A stretch of 64,000 bases of DNA from CAVTWD01 sp963738325 (GTDB lineage Bacteria; Actinomycetota; Acidimicrobiia; Acidimicrobiales; Ilumatobacteraceae): positions 124,001-188,000 of the forward strand of contig CAVTWD010000013.1 in assembly GCA_963738325.1 (NCBI GenBank). The letters run 5' to 3'. The position numbers and the translations under genes were made by a program. Under the pieces are notes generated by a model. The model made no database searches and was not told the DNA's origin. It saw nothing but the letters and a program-made list of their open reading frames with translations. Shown here piece by piece: positions 48,898 through 59,500 of the stretch (position 1 is the first letter of the stretch; each line of letters starts with the position of its first letter).

Positions 48898-50308
48898 CTA
48901 TGCCGACGCCTCCGCGGCGTGGACTTCGGCAGGGGCATGCCCGAAGACGAGGGTCAGGACCGCCGCCACCAGGCAGACGATCCCGAAGACGCGGAGCACG
49001 TCGTCGATCGGGCCGACGGTGTGGACCGCGGAGGCGCCGGCGAGCGAGTCGATCGCGGTGGCCCCGAAGGCGACCGCGATGCCGCCGGCCGCGACCAGCG
49101 CGGTGAGGGTGACGCCAGAGGCCACCGCGGCCTCGTCGGGGGGAACCACGACCTGCGTCCCCACGCTCGCGTAGGCCCAGCCCAGGCCGAGCCCCACGCC
49201 GACGACGGCGAAGGCCGGGAGGAACGCGAACCACGACGTCGACACGCTGAGCGCCAGGACCCCGGCGCCGCCCACCGCCAACGCGCTGGAGCCGACCAAA
49301 TGGGGTGGCACTTTGTCGAGTCGCCCGGCCAGCTGGCCCACGACCGCAGCCCCTCCGGCCAGGGCGAGGAACACGAGAGCCGAGCGCGACGGGCTGAGAC
49401 CACGCACGTCCTGCAGGTAGAGCGTGATGGCGAAGATCACCACGCAATAGGCGCAGTTGGCCACCGTCCCACTGCCCACGATCACGGCGTAGACGCGCCG
49501 GCGGAAGAGCGACAAGTCGACGAGCGGCTGCGCGATCCGCGTCTCGGCCACGACGAACCCGACGAGTACGGCGATCCCGAGGGCAAGGAGGCCAAGCGTC
49601 CGCACCGACGTCCAACCCCACTCATCGGCATTGTCGACGGCAACGGTCGTGATGATCAGACCGGCCGACACGAGCACGACGCCAACCCAGTCCATCCGCG
49701 GCGCACGGGCGCGGTCGGGGGCGTCGTCGCGGACGCCGGAGACGAGCAACACGATGGCCAGCGCGGCCACCGGCACGTTCACGAAGAACACCCATCGCCA
49801 GTTCACCTCGGAGAGCAGGCCGCCGACCAGCGGGCCGAGCGCCTGCCCGATGGCGGCGAAGCCGTAGACGAGGCCGAGGGCGCGCTCGAACGCGGTCCGC
49901 CGGGAAGGCCGCGGTCACCATGGCGATGCTCACCGGGAAGCACATCGCCGCGCCGACCCCCTCGACGATCCGGAACACCACGACGACGGTCTCGTCGGGC
50001 GCAGCGCCACACACCGCAGAGGCGATGCCGAAGATGGCCACGCCGATGACCGTGATGCGGCGGCGGCCCAAGAGGTCAGCGAGGCGCCCGGCCGGGATCA
50101 TGAAGGCCCCGATGGCGATCATGTAGCCGCTGATGACGAACTGGAGATCCGTCGGGGCGACTCCGAAGTCCGCCGCCATCGACGGCAGCGTGAGGTTGAC
50201 GGCGAAGAAGTCGATGACCACGAGGAGCTGCACGAGGATGACGGCGATCACCACGCGCCGCAAGCGCTCCTCGTCGATCACACGGCTCACGCCGGCGGCA
50301 TCGACCAT
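48898..50308 (-). CDS. MFS drug-efflux transporter (DHA2, 14-helix), one frame break
   Basis: About 470 residues with around 14 hydrophobic segments. N-half: VILVQLLVVIDFFAVNLTLP, motif GRLADLLGRRRITVIG (loop 2-3), IVEGVGAAMCFPVSIAMV. A one-base break near 49903 joins AAFPADR to TAFERALGLVYGFAA, and the chain runs through VNWRWVFFVNVPVAA to 48898. This is the EmrB/QacA-type proton-driven exporter. The ATG at 50308 has GGTGGGAG directly upstream. It is divergent from the second regulator, which might control it. Confidence 0.87.
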
Positions 50309-50351
50309 CTCCCACCCCCCTTGGGCGCGACCACGGTAGCTGTACTGCGGT

Positions 50352-50464
50352 GCCCGAACTCGAGACGTTGTGACAGGTCCTTTCGTGCGGAGGTCGATCC
50401 GGCTCGGCTGGGTCGACCGGAGCACGTGATTCGAGGGAGGGAAGGTGTCCTTCCCCCCCGCTGA
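50352..50464 (+). repeat. Structured intergenic repeat, copy B
   Basis: Same parts as copy A (361-462, minus strand): GTTGTGACAGGT, CGTGCGGAGGTCGATCCGG, a hairpin with arms GGTCGATCC (50392-50400) and GGGTCGACC (50410-50418), then GGGAAGG-TGT-CCTTCCC (50439-50455) flanked by three more pairs. Base changes between copies preserve pairing. It lies 125 bp before the regulator start on the same strand. No other copy was found in the window. Confidence 0.6.
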
Positions 50465-50588
50465 CGAAGGCTCCACCCGTAGCGGGCCGTTTGTCTCCCT
50501 TCAGCGGGCGCCGACGAGGTTCGCGGAGGCTCGCGACCGGGCGCATTGGGCCGGTCGAGGCCGGCTTGCCGCGCAGTACTGTTCATGA

Positions 50589-51842
50589 GTGCCCCCGCCG
50601 GCCGGTGACCGGTTCGATCGTGGCGGTCAGGCGTCGACCGCGGTCGCCTATCGCTTTGGCGAGTGCGAGGTCGACGTCGCGCGGTTCCAGCTCCGGCGGC
50701 GGGGAGAGGTCGTGCACGTCGAGCCGCAGGTCTTCGACGTGCTCGTCTACTTGATCAGCCATCGCGATCGCGTCGTCACGAAGATGCAGCTGCTCGACGA
50801 GGTGTGGGGCGATCGGTTCGTGAGCCAGTCGGCGCTCGCCAGCCGGCTCATGGCCGTCCGCCGGGCAATCGGCGACGACGGCGCGACGCAGCGGATCGTT
50901 CGTACGGTGCGGGGACGCGGCTACCAGTTCGTGGCCGCGGTCGACGTCGAGACCGCGGCGCCCGATACCCCTGCGCCGGCTCGCCAGCCCGACGCCAGCC
51001 CGGTGCAACAGATCCGGATGTGCACCTCCGCCGATGGCACCCGGATCGCGTACGCCATCCTCGGGACGGGACCCATCCTCGTCAAAGCGGCGAACTGGAT
51101 GACCCACCTCGACTACGACTGGGAGAGCCTCGTCTGGCGTCACTGGCTGGAGGGCCTCGCTCGGCGGCGACGGTTGGTGCGCTACGACGAACGCGGCTGC
51201 GGGCTCTCGGACTGGGACGTCGATCGCTTCGAGATGGAGGCGTGGGTGGACGACCTCGAGACGGTCGTCGCCGCATTGAACGTCGACCAGTTCCCCTTGC
51301 TCGGCGTGTCCCAGGGGGCAGCTGTCGCCATCGAGTACGCGGTACGGCATCCGAGCCGCGTGACCGGCCTCGTCCTGTCGGGTGGCTACCCCCAGGGTCG
51401 CCTGGTTCGGGCCACCACGCCCGCCGAGCAGCAGGAAGCCGCCCTCGACCTCGAGCTCGCCCGGGTGGGCTGGGGACGCGACGACGACTCGTTCCGGCAG
51501 GTCTTCAGCCATCAGTTCCTGCCCGATGGGAGCCCCGAGCAGTGGCGGGCGTTCAACGAGCTCCAGCGGCGGACCACCTCACCCGAGAACGCGGTTCGCT
51601 TCCTCAGCGCGTTCGCCCAGGTCGATGTGACCCGCGCCGCCACCCGAGTCACCTGCCCCGCGCTCGTCCTGCACTCTCGCTGGGACCACCGCGTGCCGTT
51701 CGGCTCCGCCCGGGAGCTGGCCGCGCTCATCCCGAACAGCCGCCTGGTGCCGCTCGAGAGCCGGAACCACATCCTGACCAGCAGTGAGCCGGCATGGCAT
51801 GTCTTCCTCGACGAAGTGGACCGGTTCCTGGCGGAACTCTGA
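50589..51842 (+). CDS. Winged-helix regulator fused to an alpha/beta hydrolase (paralogue)
   Basis: 417 residues, same architecture as 28529-29860. Winged helix at about residues 20-120 (FGECEVDVARFQLRRRGEVV, VVTKMQLLDEVWGDRFVSQS, RIVRTVRGRGYQFVAAV), hydrolase at 140-415 (RYDERGCGLSDWDVD, nucleophile elbow LGVSQGAAVAIEYA, acid region LVLHSRWDHRVPFG, late His in ESRNHILTSSEPAW). The full Ser-Asp-His set is present. GTG at 50589 is the likely start. Ligand and targets unknown; the divergent MFS pump and the following sigma factor are nearest. Confidence 0.9.
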   Translation: MPPPAGDRFDRGGQASTAVAYRFGECEVDVARFQLRRRGEVVHVEPQVFDVLVYLISHRDRVVTKMQLLDEVWGDRFVSQSALASRLMAVRRAIGDDGATQRIVRTVRGRGYQFVAAVDVETAAPDTPAPARQPDASPVQQIRMCTSADGTRIAYAILGTGPILVKAANWMTHLDYDWESLVWRHWLEGLARRRRLVRYDERGCGLSDWDVDRFEMEAWVDDLETVVAALNVDQFPLLGVSQGAAVAIEYAVRHPSRVTGLVLSGGYPQGRLVRATTPAEQQEAALDLELARVGWGRDDDSFRQVFSHQFLPDGSPEQWRAFNELQRRTTSPENAVRFLSAFAQVDVTRAATRVTCPALVLHSRWDHRVPFGSARELAALIPNSRLVPLESRNHILTSSEPAWHVFLDEVDRFLAEL

Positions 51843-51916
51843 ACCCTAGGGCCGTGACCGGCGGGGCCCGCTGGCCACGCGGAGCGCGATCTCGACCTGT
51901 TCTGGACGGTCCCTCC

Positions 51917-52603
51917 ATGACAGCGGCGGCCGAAACGCCCATCGTGATGAGCCTGGGGGAGCCGGCCACGGCCCTACCAGTTTCCCTCCCGGAGGCCGCC
52001 GTGACACCACTCTGTCACCGAACGATCCACGAAGCCGAAGGCGACCGGTCGGGAGACGCCGCGCTCGCCGCTGGCTTCCGGGATGGCGACGAGGGGGCCG
52101 TGCGCGAGGTCGTCCAGCGCTACGGCGGAGCCATGACCCTCATCGCCCGGAGTCTCCTCGCTGATCGGCATCGGGCCGACGACGCGGTACAGCAGGCCTT
52201 CCTCCAAGCCTGGAGGGCGGCGGCCACGTTCGACGCGACCCGGCCGCTCGGTCCTTGGCTCTTCACCATCACCCGGCGGGCGTGCATCGATCTCCACCGC
52301 CGGGACCGACGGGCCCCCGTCCCGGACTCCACCGCACTGTCATACGCCGAGCCTGCCGTCGAGCCTCCTTCGGTCGAGGCGCTCCACGCCCGATGGGAGG
52401 TGCGGCGCGTGCTCGACGAGCTCCCGACCGAGGAGCGGGTGGTCGTGAAGCTCCAGCACCACGACGGTCTGAGCCACCGCGAGATCGCCGACCGTTTGAG
52501 GCTGCCGCTGGGCACGGTGAAGTCGCGCTCGTGGCGAGCCCACCGGCGCCTGGCCAAGATGCTCACCGCCCCGCGGCCCCGCCTGGCCGGCGCGTACGCG
52601 TAG
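51917..52603 (+). CDS. ECF-type RNA polymerase sigma factor
   Basis: 228 residues. Region 2: AVREVVQRYGGAMTLIARSL and ADDAVQQAFLQAWRAAATFD; then RPLGPWLFTITRRACIDLHRR; region 4 from about residue 165: LPTEERVVVKLQHHDGLSHR and EIADRLRLPLGTVKSRSWRA. An N-terminal extension of about 45 residues precedes region 2. No anti-sigma gene follows. The ATG at 51917 is used; 51950 is an alternative. Whether it reads the GGAAC elements at 22 and 46 kb is an open question. Confidence 0.9.
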   Translation: MTAAAETPIVMSLGEPATALPVSLPEAAVTPLCHRTIHEAEGDRSGDAALAAGFRDGDEGAVREVVQRYGGAMTLIARSLLADRHRADDAVQQAFLQAWRAAATFDATRPLGPWLFTITRRACIDLHRRDRRAPVPDSTALSYAEPAVEPPSVEALHARWEVRRVLDELPTEERVVVKLQHHDGLSHREIADRLRLPLGTVKSRSWRAHRRLAKMLTAPRPRLAGAYA

Positions 52604-52651
52604 TCCCACTGGCGCCCGCGGTCCCTCACGCGATGGCGTCGCCCTCGAGCA

Positions 52652-53155
52652 CTACAGCTCTCGTTCGTAGACGTGCATGATCGGGCCGTCGGGGTGGCTC
52701 TCGCGGTTCGTGAAGCCGAGGCGCTCGTACAGCCCTCGGGCGGCGGTGTCGTCCTCGCTGGTGCCGAGGTCCATGCGATCTGCGCCCTGCCGACGAGCCG
52801 CCTCCATCGCCCCCTCCAACAGCGCACGGCCGAGCCCCCGCCCGCGACGCCCTGGCACCACGTAGAGCTCGGCGAGGTAGCACTCGAGGTTCTCGGTCCA
52901 AATCGCGGGACGGAACCGCAACACGGCCACGCCGTCGGGACCGGGCCCGGCCAGGATCACCTGGGTATCGCCGAGCTCCATCAGGTGTCGCATCCGCTCG
53001 GCCAGCGCGGCAGGCGGCGGCGTCGGATCTCCGAACTCACGGTTGAAGTCGTGGAGCAACTGGCCGATCGACTCGGCGTCCCCTGAGTCAGCAACGCGCA
53101 CGTCGGCGTCGCCGTCGCCCGTCATGCTCCGCGGGTCGAGGTTCGGCCGGCTCAC
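52652..53155 (-). CDS. GNAT-family N-acetyltransferase
   Basis: 167 residues. GNAT fold: VRVADSGDAESIGQLLHDF, LAELYVVPGRRGRGLGRALL (acetyl-CoA pyrophosphate loop, motif A) and GADRMDLGTSEDDTAARGLY then RLGFTNRES (motif B). Substrate unknown. The GTG at 53155 overlaps the VOC gene's stop (GTGA), so they are coupled; an internal ATG at 53125 is possible. Confidence 0.88.
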   Translation of the reverse strand: MSRPNLDPRSMTGDGDADVRVADSGDAESIGQLLHDFNREFGDPTPPPAALAERMRHLMELGDTQVILAGPGPDGVAVLRFRPAIWTENLECYLAELYVVPGRRGRGLGRALLEGAMEAARRQGADRMDLGTSEDDTAARGLYERLGFTNRESHPDGPIMHVYEREL

Positions 53156-53601
53156 CCGGCCGAAGGCGCGGTGAGCTCGAGGGCGATGCCGTCAGGATCG
53201 AAGAAGGCGAGGAAGCACAGGCCGAACGACGTCAGCTCGCGGATCGGACCATGGGGCACACCGCGCGCGTCGAACCATTCGATGGCGCGGTCGAGGTCGG
53301 CGCGCGTGGGGACGTTGAAGCTGATGTGGTCGAGACCGACCCGCAAGGGATCGAAACGGTCGCCCGAGCCGGCCCGCTCGGGATCGACGGGGCGCAATCC
53401 GAAGAGCATCCCCTGGTGCATGAGGATGATGCCACCCTGCATCGCATCCGCGACGGCGGCGGAGTGCTCGTCGTCGGCTGGCGGCGGCTCGGCCAGCGCC
53501 ACCTCGAACCCGAGGATCTCGGTGTAGAAGGCGCGTGACCTCTCCACATCGGTGACGGCCACGCGAATGTGGTTGACGAGCCCGATCGGAGGACGTTCCA
53601 C
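53152..53601 (-). CDS. VOC-superfamily (glyoxalase/dioxygenase-like) protein
   Basis: 149 residues, two beta-alpha-beta-beta-beta modules. VNHIRVAVTDVERSRAFYTEI begins module 1, LDHISFNVPTRADLDRAIEWF begins module 2, and FFDPDGIALELT closes it. Metal-ligand His and Glu positions (NHI, DHI, LEL) are present. Could be a lyase, dioxygenase or resistance protein. The GTG at 53601 is used. The IS982-type element sits 35 bp upstream, possibly separating it from its promoter. Confidence 0.86.
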   Translation of the reverse strand: MERPPIGLVNHIRVAVTDVERSRAFYTEILGFEVALAEPPPADDEHSAAVADAMQGGIILMHQGMLFGLRPVDPERAGSGDRFDPLRVGLDHISFNVPTRADLDRAIEWFDARGVPHGPIRELTSFGLCFLAFFDPDGIALELTAPSAG

Positions 53602-53635
53602 AGCTCACCCCCGGCGTCGAAACGACCAGTCCACT

Positions 53636-54663
53636 CTAGACGAGTGATTCCAAGGGTCCGCGCCTGACGCGGCGAGAGCGTCCACGATCGGCGTTGCTAC
53701 TCCGTTCGACCGTGGAGGTCTCATGGACGCCGACCTGGACACCCTCGCGACTGCACTGTACGTCCGTATCGATGACGCGTTGAAGGATGACCCGAGCTTG
53801 GCGCCGGTGCGCCCGGTGGTGGGCATCGAGCCCAGACTGAGTGACGCCGAGTTGGCGACGGTGGCGGTGTTGCAGGCGCTGTTGGGGTTCACATCCGAGA
53901 CGCGCTGGTTGCGTTATGCCCGCTGCCACCTGGTGCACCTGTTCCCCTATCTGCCTCGCCAGTCCGGCTACAACCGGCGGCTGCGGGCGGCGTCGGGCCT
54001 GCTCCAGGCGCTGATCCGAGTCTTGGCGGTCGACACTCGGGCGTGGTGTGACGACACCTGGATCATCGACTCGACCCCGGTGGAATGCGGCCGATCCCGG
54101 CCCACCGCCCGCCGTTCGAATCTGGCCGGCTGGGCCGGCTACGGCTACTGCGCCAGCCACTCCCGCTACTTCTGGGGCCTGCGCCTGCACCTCGTCTGCA
54201 CTCCCGGCGGGCTGCCCATCACCTACGCCCTGGCCCACCCCAAACTCGACGAACGCGACATCGCCCGAGACCTGTTCGAGACCGACCCCGACCTGCTGGG
54301 CGCCCGGGCCGGTCAGATCCTCATCGCCGACAAGGGCTACGCCAGCCGCGAGTTCGAGACCTTCCTCACCGATCACGGAGTGCACCTGCTGCGCCCCACG
54401 TTCAACCGCGAACCATCTCGTCCCGGCGCCCGACTGCTCAAACCGTTCCGTCAAATCATCGAATCCATCAACGACACGTTGAAAGGCCAACTCGACCTCG
54501 AACGCCACGGCGGCAGAACACCAGGTGGCGTCGTTGTTCGAGTCCTCCAACGCCTTCTCGCCCTCACCGCCGCCATCTGGCACAACGACCACACCGGCCA
54601 ACCAGTGCTCCGCTCCCTCACCGCCTACGACTACTAACGACCCCTTCGAATTAGTCATCTAGA
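53636..54663 (+). mobile_element. IS982-family-like insertion sequence with CTAGA flanks
   Basis: Terminal repeats pair: the left end reads CGAGTGATTCCAAGGGTC and the right end, reversed, reads ATGACTAATTCGAAGGGGTC. CTAGA (53636-53640 and 54659-54663) flanks both, a likely target duplication. The element is about 1,018 bp, normal for IS982, and holds one intact transposase gene. Insertion looks recent. Confidence 0.8.
53723..54637 (+). CDS. IS982-type transposase
   Basis: 304 residues, intact. Opening MDADLDTLATALYVRIDDAL is typical of IS982. DDE catalytic residues: Asp in WIIDSTPVECGRSR, Asp in ILIADKGYASREFE and Glu in FRQIIESINDTLKGQLDLE. GYGYCASHSRYFWGLRLHL between the Asp residues is the conserved RNase-H strand. 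The ATG at 53723 lies 82 bp inside the left terminal repeat. Confidence 0.9.
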   Translation: MDADLDTLATALYVRIDDALKDDPSLAPVRPVVGIEPRLSDAELATVAVLQALLGFTSETRWLRYARCHLVHLFPYLPRQSGYNRRLRAASGLLQALIRVLAVDTRAWCDDTWIIDSTPVECGRSRPTARRSNLAGWAGYGYCASHSRYFWGLRLHLVCTPGGLPITYALAHPKLDERDIARDLFETDPDLLGARAGQILIADKGYASREFETFLTDHGVHLLRPTFNREPSRPGARLLKPFRQIIESINDTLKGQLDLERHGGRTPGGVVVRVLQRLLALTAAIWHNDHTGQPVLRSLTAYDY

Positions 54664-54747
54664 GGCCAAAGCGACGAAGAGACTCTGCCCGCGCCACTCC
54701 GATGTCTGGAACGATGTCACGGTCCGTCTCGAGAAGGGAGCGGGTTC

Positions 54748-55929
54748 GTGTCCGTTGTTCGTGATGACGGGCCCGAGGGTGATCACCGCCTCGCCGGCAT
54801 GCTGTTCTCACCCGACGCCCCCAAGGACCCGTACCCGCCGTACGGCCTGGTCGACATCCCGGGATGCCGGCGCGCCGTGGCCTCAGCCATGCTCAAGGAC
54901 CCGCGCCTCGGCCCGCCGACGCTCGACGAGCCGGCGACGGGTGAGCGGCTGTGGACTACGTTCGAGCGTTGGTTGCTGAACCTCGGCGCCGAGCGCGACC
55001 AGCGGATGCGCCAACGCTTCTCACGCATCTTCACACCCCGCAAGGTCGAGCAGTACCGCCCGACGATCCAGGCGCGAACCGACGCGCTCATCGACGCTAT
55101 TGTCGACGCCGGGCGGATGGATCTCGTCACCGACCTCGCCCTTCCGCTCCCGTTCTCGGTCATCTCGGCGGTGCTCGGGGTGCCGGAGGAGCGCCGCTCC
55201 TGGCTCGCCCAACGGATGCGCATCCTCGACACGGGCTTCGAGCACCGGCACGAGCCGGGCATCGTCAGCCGGGCCAGCGCAGCCGTGGGCGAGATGCTCG
55301 AGTACTTCGCAGCGTTGCTCGAGGAACGAACGGCCCCACCGCAGGACGACCTCATGTCGGTGCTCGCCGCCGACCCGCCGGCCGACGACGAAGGCCGGGC
55401 CGACGTGCTCGCCAATTGCATCTTCTTCGTCGCAGCGGGCCACACCACCACCTCCAGCCTCATCACCGGCGCCGTGCTCCTTCTCCTCAGACATCCCGAC
55501 CAGTTCGAGCTCCTCCGGCGCGATCCCGAGCTCGTTCGCAGCGCAGTCGAGGAGGCCCTGCGGATGGTGTCGCCGGTCAGCGTCGTGCTCTGCCAGGCTC
55601 GGATCGACGTCGAGGTCGGTGGCTATCGCTTCGGCCCCGGCCCGCCTCGCCTGGTGTTCCCGCCCGGCGCCAACCGAGACGCCGATGTCTTCGCCGACCC
55701 CGGCCGCTTCGACATCACCCGCACGCCCAACCCGCACCTGGCCTTCAGCGCCGGTGCCCACTTCTGCCTCGGCGCCCCGCTCGCGCGCCTCCATGGCGAG
55801 GTCGCCCTCGCCACGCTGGTGAGACGTCTCCCGAACCTCGAGCTCGCCGGCCAGCCGGAATGGCTCGGGTCGATCCCGTTGCGCGTGCCTCAGCACCTTC
55901 CCGTCGCTTGGTCACCGACGGCCGGGTGA
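54748..55929 (+). CDS. Cytochrome P450
   Basis: 393 residues, intact, soluble bacterial type. I-helix oxygen-binding motif FFVAAGHTTTSSLI, ExxR in VEEALRMVSPVS, and the haem-thiolate loop FSAGAHFCLGAPLARLHG. Conserved N-region helix C ERDQRMRQRFSRIFTP. Substrate unknown. It needs ferredoxin and reductase from elsewhere. The GTG at 54748 has GGGAG upstream. It lies 85 bp right of the IS, which may have removed its original promoter. Confidence 0.93.
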   Translation: MSVVRDDGPEGDHRLAGMLFSPDAPKDPYPPYGLVDIPGCRRAVASAMLKDPRLGPPTLDEPATGERLWTTFERWLLNLGAERDQRMRQRFSRIFTPRKVEQYRPTIQARTDALIDAIVDAGRMDLVTDLALPLPFSVISAVLGVPEERRSWLAQRMRILDTGFEHRHEPGIVSRASAAVGEMLEYFAALLEERTAPPQDDLMSVLAADPPADDEGRADVLANCIFFVAAGHTTTSSLITGAVLLLLRHPDQFELLRRDPELVRSAVEEALRMVSPVSVVLCQARIDVEVGGYRFGPGPPRLVFPPGANRDADVFADPGRFDITRTPNPHLAFSAGAHFCLGAPLARLHGEVALATLVRRLPNLELAGQPEWLGSIPLRVPQHLPVAWSPTAG

Positions 55930-56043
55930 CGGCTTGCGGCACGCGCACGCTCAGCTGGGGCGCCGCCTCGGGCGGTGCGCGCCGCTGGACGACGAGGGGC
56001 GGCAGGCACGAACCTGTGCCCAATCGCGCTCGAGGAGGTGGCT

Positions 56044-56556
56044 GTGGGAAGAGCAATCGCCAAGCTCGTGGGTGCCCTGTCGTGTGCGCTCGTCGGGGTC
56101 GGGATCGTCTTCGTGGTCGGCCTGCGCTCGAAGTCGCCTGCCGTCGTCAACGCCGTCCGGAGATTCAGCCGAGCGACGAAACCGTACGTGCTGAAGTCGG
56201 CGGGCACGCCGGGCGCCTATGCCTCGGTGGTCAAGCACGTCGGTCGGACCACCGGGCGCTCGTACGAGACGCCGGTCGCAGCCGCGGCGACTGATGGCGG
56301 CTTCGTGATCGCGCTGCCCTACGGGACGAGCACCGATTGGGTCAAGAACGTGCTCGCGAGCGGGTCGGCCACCATCGTGGACGGCGGCGGTGAGTACCGG
56401 GTCGACCAGCCGGAGATCGTCCCTCTGGCCCAGGTCGAGCAGGTCTTCTCTCACAACGCACAGTCGGCCCATCACCTGTTCGGCGTCGAGGAATGCCTTC
56501 GGGTCCGGCGGTTGGAGCCCGGCGAGACGGTCACCGATCCGGGGTCAGCCTCCTGA
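56044..56556 (+). CDS. DUF385 deazaflavin (F420)-dependent oxidoreductase-like protein
   Basis: 170 residues. A membrane-like N-terminus (LSCALVGVGIVFVVGL) precedes the split-barrel domain: VVKHVGRTTGRSYETPV, GFVIALPYGTSTDWVKNVLA, SATIVDGGGEYRVDQPEIV. This is the Ddn/F420H2-dependent quinone reductase family of actinobacteria and supports F420 use by the host. The GTG at 56044 follows an excellent AGGAGGTG ribosome site. Confidence 0.87.
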   Translation: MGRAIAKLVGALSCALVGVGIVFVVGLRSKSPAVVNAVRRFSRATKPYVLKSAGTPGAYASVVKHVGRTTGRSYETPVAAAATDGGFVIALPYGTSTDWVKNVLASGSATIVDGGGEYRVDQPEIVPLAQVEQVFSHNAQSAHHLFGVEECLRVRRLEPGETVTDPGSAS

Positions 56557-56568
56557 CCGATCATGGGT

Positions 56569-59500
56569 TCACGCCGGCTTGCCCCAACGGCCGGCAATGA
56601 ACCTCTGGATCTCGCTCTCGTCGTCGATCGAGCGCGTGCCGTTGTTCATCCGCACGTAGAACATCTGCTTCTTCTCGTGCTGCCCGTGCTTGTCGACGAT
56701 CGTCACCATCGAGCGGACCGGGAAGCCGCTCGGCTTCACATGAACGCGGCACAGATCGCGTCCCGAGATCGACTGGATCTGGGTCGTCACGTTCGCGGCC
56801 GCGGCGGCGCCTACCGAGTCGAGCACGGCTTGAGTGAGCGCGAGCTGGAGGCGGTCGCGATCGTCCTTGCCCTCCTTGTGCAGCGCGAGGTAGTCGGGCT
56901 CGAGCCCGAGGACGCTGCCGTCGTCAGCCACGCCGATCAGCAGCGTCCCACCCTCGGGGCTGTTGAGGAAGGCGGCGACGGTCTTCAGCACGGCCGTCTC
57001 CACCATGTTGGACACACTGGCCGAGGCGAGATCCCAGCGGAACGTCGACTTGTACTCGAGGTGGGCGTCCTCGCCGCGGAGCAGCAGCTCGCCGACAGGG
57101 CAGTGCTCCTGGTACGCCACCTTGGCCTGGCCGTAGATCAGCGGAAGGTACGCCGCGAGCACGTCGGCACGGAAGTCGTCGTCGTCGAGGATGCGGTAGG
57201 TCAGCTCCTCGCTGTCGGCCAGCCGCTGCACGACCGCGGCCTCGAACTGCTTCTCGAAGGCGATTCTGAAGTTGTCGAGCGAGTTGGCCGCGGCCTGCTG
57301 CTGCAGCGTCTCGTCGGCCACGAGCGACGAGGCGATGCCGTCGAAGTGCAGGCGGTCGGCCTCGGTGAGCTTGAGCCCGTAGCGCTCGTTGAGCGTGGCG
57401 ATGATCCGAGAGAGCGGCTCCTCGTCGGGCTCGGTCCTCGGCCCGGCGCCGTCGAAGATGGTGCGCACCTCGCCGACATCGGCGCCGAGGGCCACGGATC
57501 CCTCGAACGTGATCTCGTGGCGCAGGTGGGTCAACTCCACCTCAGCGCCGAGGTCGAGGCGTGACCCCGGATCGCGACGCAGGAACGAGCCGAGCGCCCG
57601 GCAGAAGACGTAGCCCCGCTCGAGCTTGGTGTCGCCGAAGCCGACCAACTGCGACAGGAAGGCATACGTGCGCACGAAGCGGTCGAGCGCGTCACGGAAG
57701 CCGTCCCGGTCGATCTCGTCGAGAGCGTGGAAGCGGTCGATGGCGGGCTGGAGCGCGGCGTGGATGCGGGCGTGGTCCTTGGCGCTCGTCATGGTGAGAA
57801 GCAGCGCCGTCACCCGCTCCACCTCGTCGACCCACAGCACGCCGAACGGATCGAGGGCCGCTCTGGTGTCGTAGAGCAGGTTCGGATCGGTCGGGGGCGC
57901 GACCGTCTGGCCGTACCAGGGTTCGAACGCTCGGGCGATGTTCTGGGCGTCGTTGCGGAAGTCGAGCACGAACGTGCCGTCCTTCCCATCACAGATCCGG
58001 TTCAGCCGCGAGAGGGTCTGCACGGCGGCCAAGCCGGTGAGGGTCTTGTCGACGTACATCGCGTACAGCAGCGGCTGGTCGAAACCGGTCTGGTACTTCT
58101 CGGCCACGACGAGGATGTGCCCTTCGTCGTTGAAGCGCGGCGCCGTCTGGCTGTCCGGGAAGCCGTTCATCTTCGCCTCGGTCCAGTCGAGGCCGCCGTC
58201 GCCAACGGTGCCCGAGAAGGCGACAAGGACCCTCACGTCGCCATAGCCGTGAGCCGCGACGTAGGCATCGAGGGCGAGCTTGTAGCGCACGGCCGCCAGC
58301 CTCGACGACGTCACCACCATCGCCTTGGCCCGGCCGTCGATGCGGTGGGCAACGTGGGTGCGGTAGTGCTCGACGATGATCTCGGCCTTCTGCGCCAGGT
58401 TCACCTCGTGCAGCCCGACGAAGCGGGCGATGGCCCGGCGGGCCTTGGGCGCTTCGTACTTCGGGTCGTCGGCGACTGCCTTCTCGATGCGCCAGTACGT
58501 CTCGTAGGTGACGTAACTGGCCAGCACGTCGAGGATGAAGCCTTCCTCGATCGCCTGGCGCATCGGGTACAGGTGGAAGGCCTCGAACTTGCTCGTCGCC
58601 GGGTTGCGAGTGCCGAAGTGCTCGAGCGTCTTGGCCTTCGGCGTGGCCGTGAAGGCGAAGAAGCTGAGGTTCGCCGGCATGCCGCGAGCGGCGACGGCAC
58701 GGGCCAGCGCCTCCTCCACCGGGTCGACCGGGACCGCGACCAACCCCATGTCCTCGGCCTCGGCGACGGTCAGCTCCTGCTCCTCGGTGGCGCCGATGGC
58801 CAGGCGGAGATCCTTGGCCGCCTCGCCCGTTTGCGACGAGTGGGCCTCGTCGATGATCACCGCATAGCGACGCTCGCCGGCCGGACCCACCTTGTCGAGT
58901 ATGAACAGGAACTTCTGCAGCGTCGTGATCACGATCCGTGCCCGCTCGCCGGCCAGGGCCTCCGCGAGCTGGGCGGAGTCCTCGTCGATCTTGGCCACCA
59001 CGCCGTGCGCGTGCTCGAACTGGTAGATCGTGTCCTGCAGCTGGCGGTCGAGCACCAGCCGGTCGGTGATCACGATCACCTTGTCGAACACCTTCACGTC
59101 GCGGTCGTGGTGGAGCGAAGAGAGGCGATGGACGAGCCAGGCGATGGTGTTCGACTTCCCCGACCCCGCCGAATGCTCCACCAGGTACCGCTGGCCGGAG
59201 CCGTGGACGCGGGCGTGGTGCTCCAACGCCAGCACCGCGTCCCACTGGTGCAACCGCAAGAAGATCACGGCAGGCTCCTGCTTCGAGCCCTTCGGCGCCG
59301 GCTCGACATGGACGAAGCGAGCCAGCACATCCAGCCACGCGTCGCGCTGCGACACCGGCTCCCACAGGTACGCGGTGCGATGGCCATTCGGGTTGGGCGG
59401 GTTGCCGGCGCCCCCGGCCGCGCCGAGGTTGAAGGGCAGGAACCGTGTCGCCGCACCGGCGAGGCGGGTGGTCATCATCACCCGTTCGGTGTCGGCGGCG

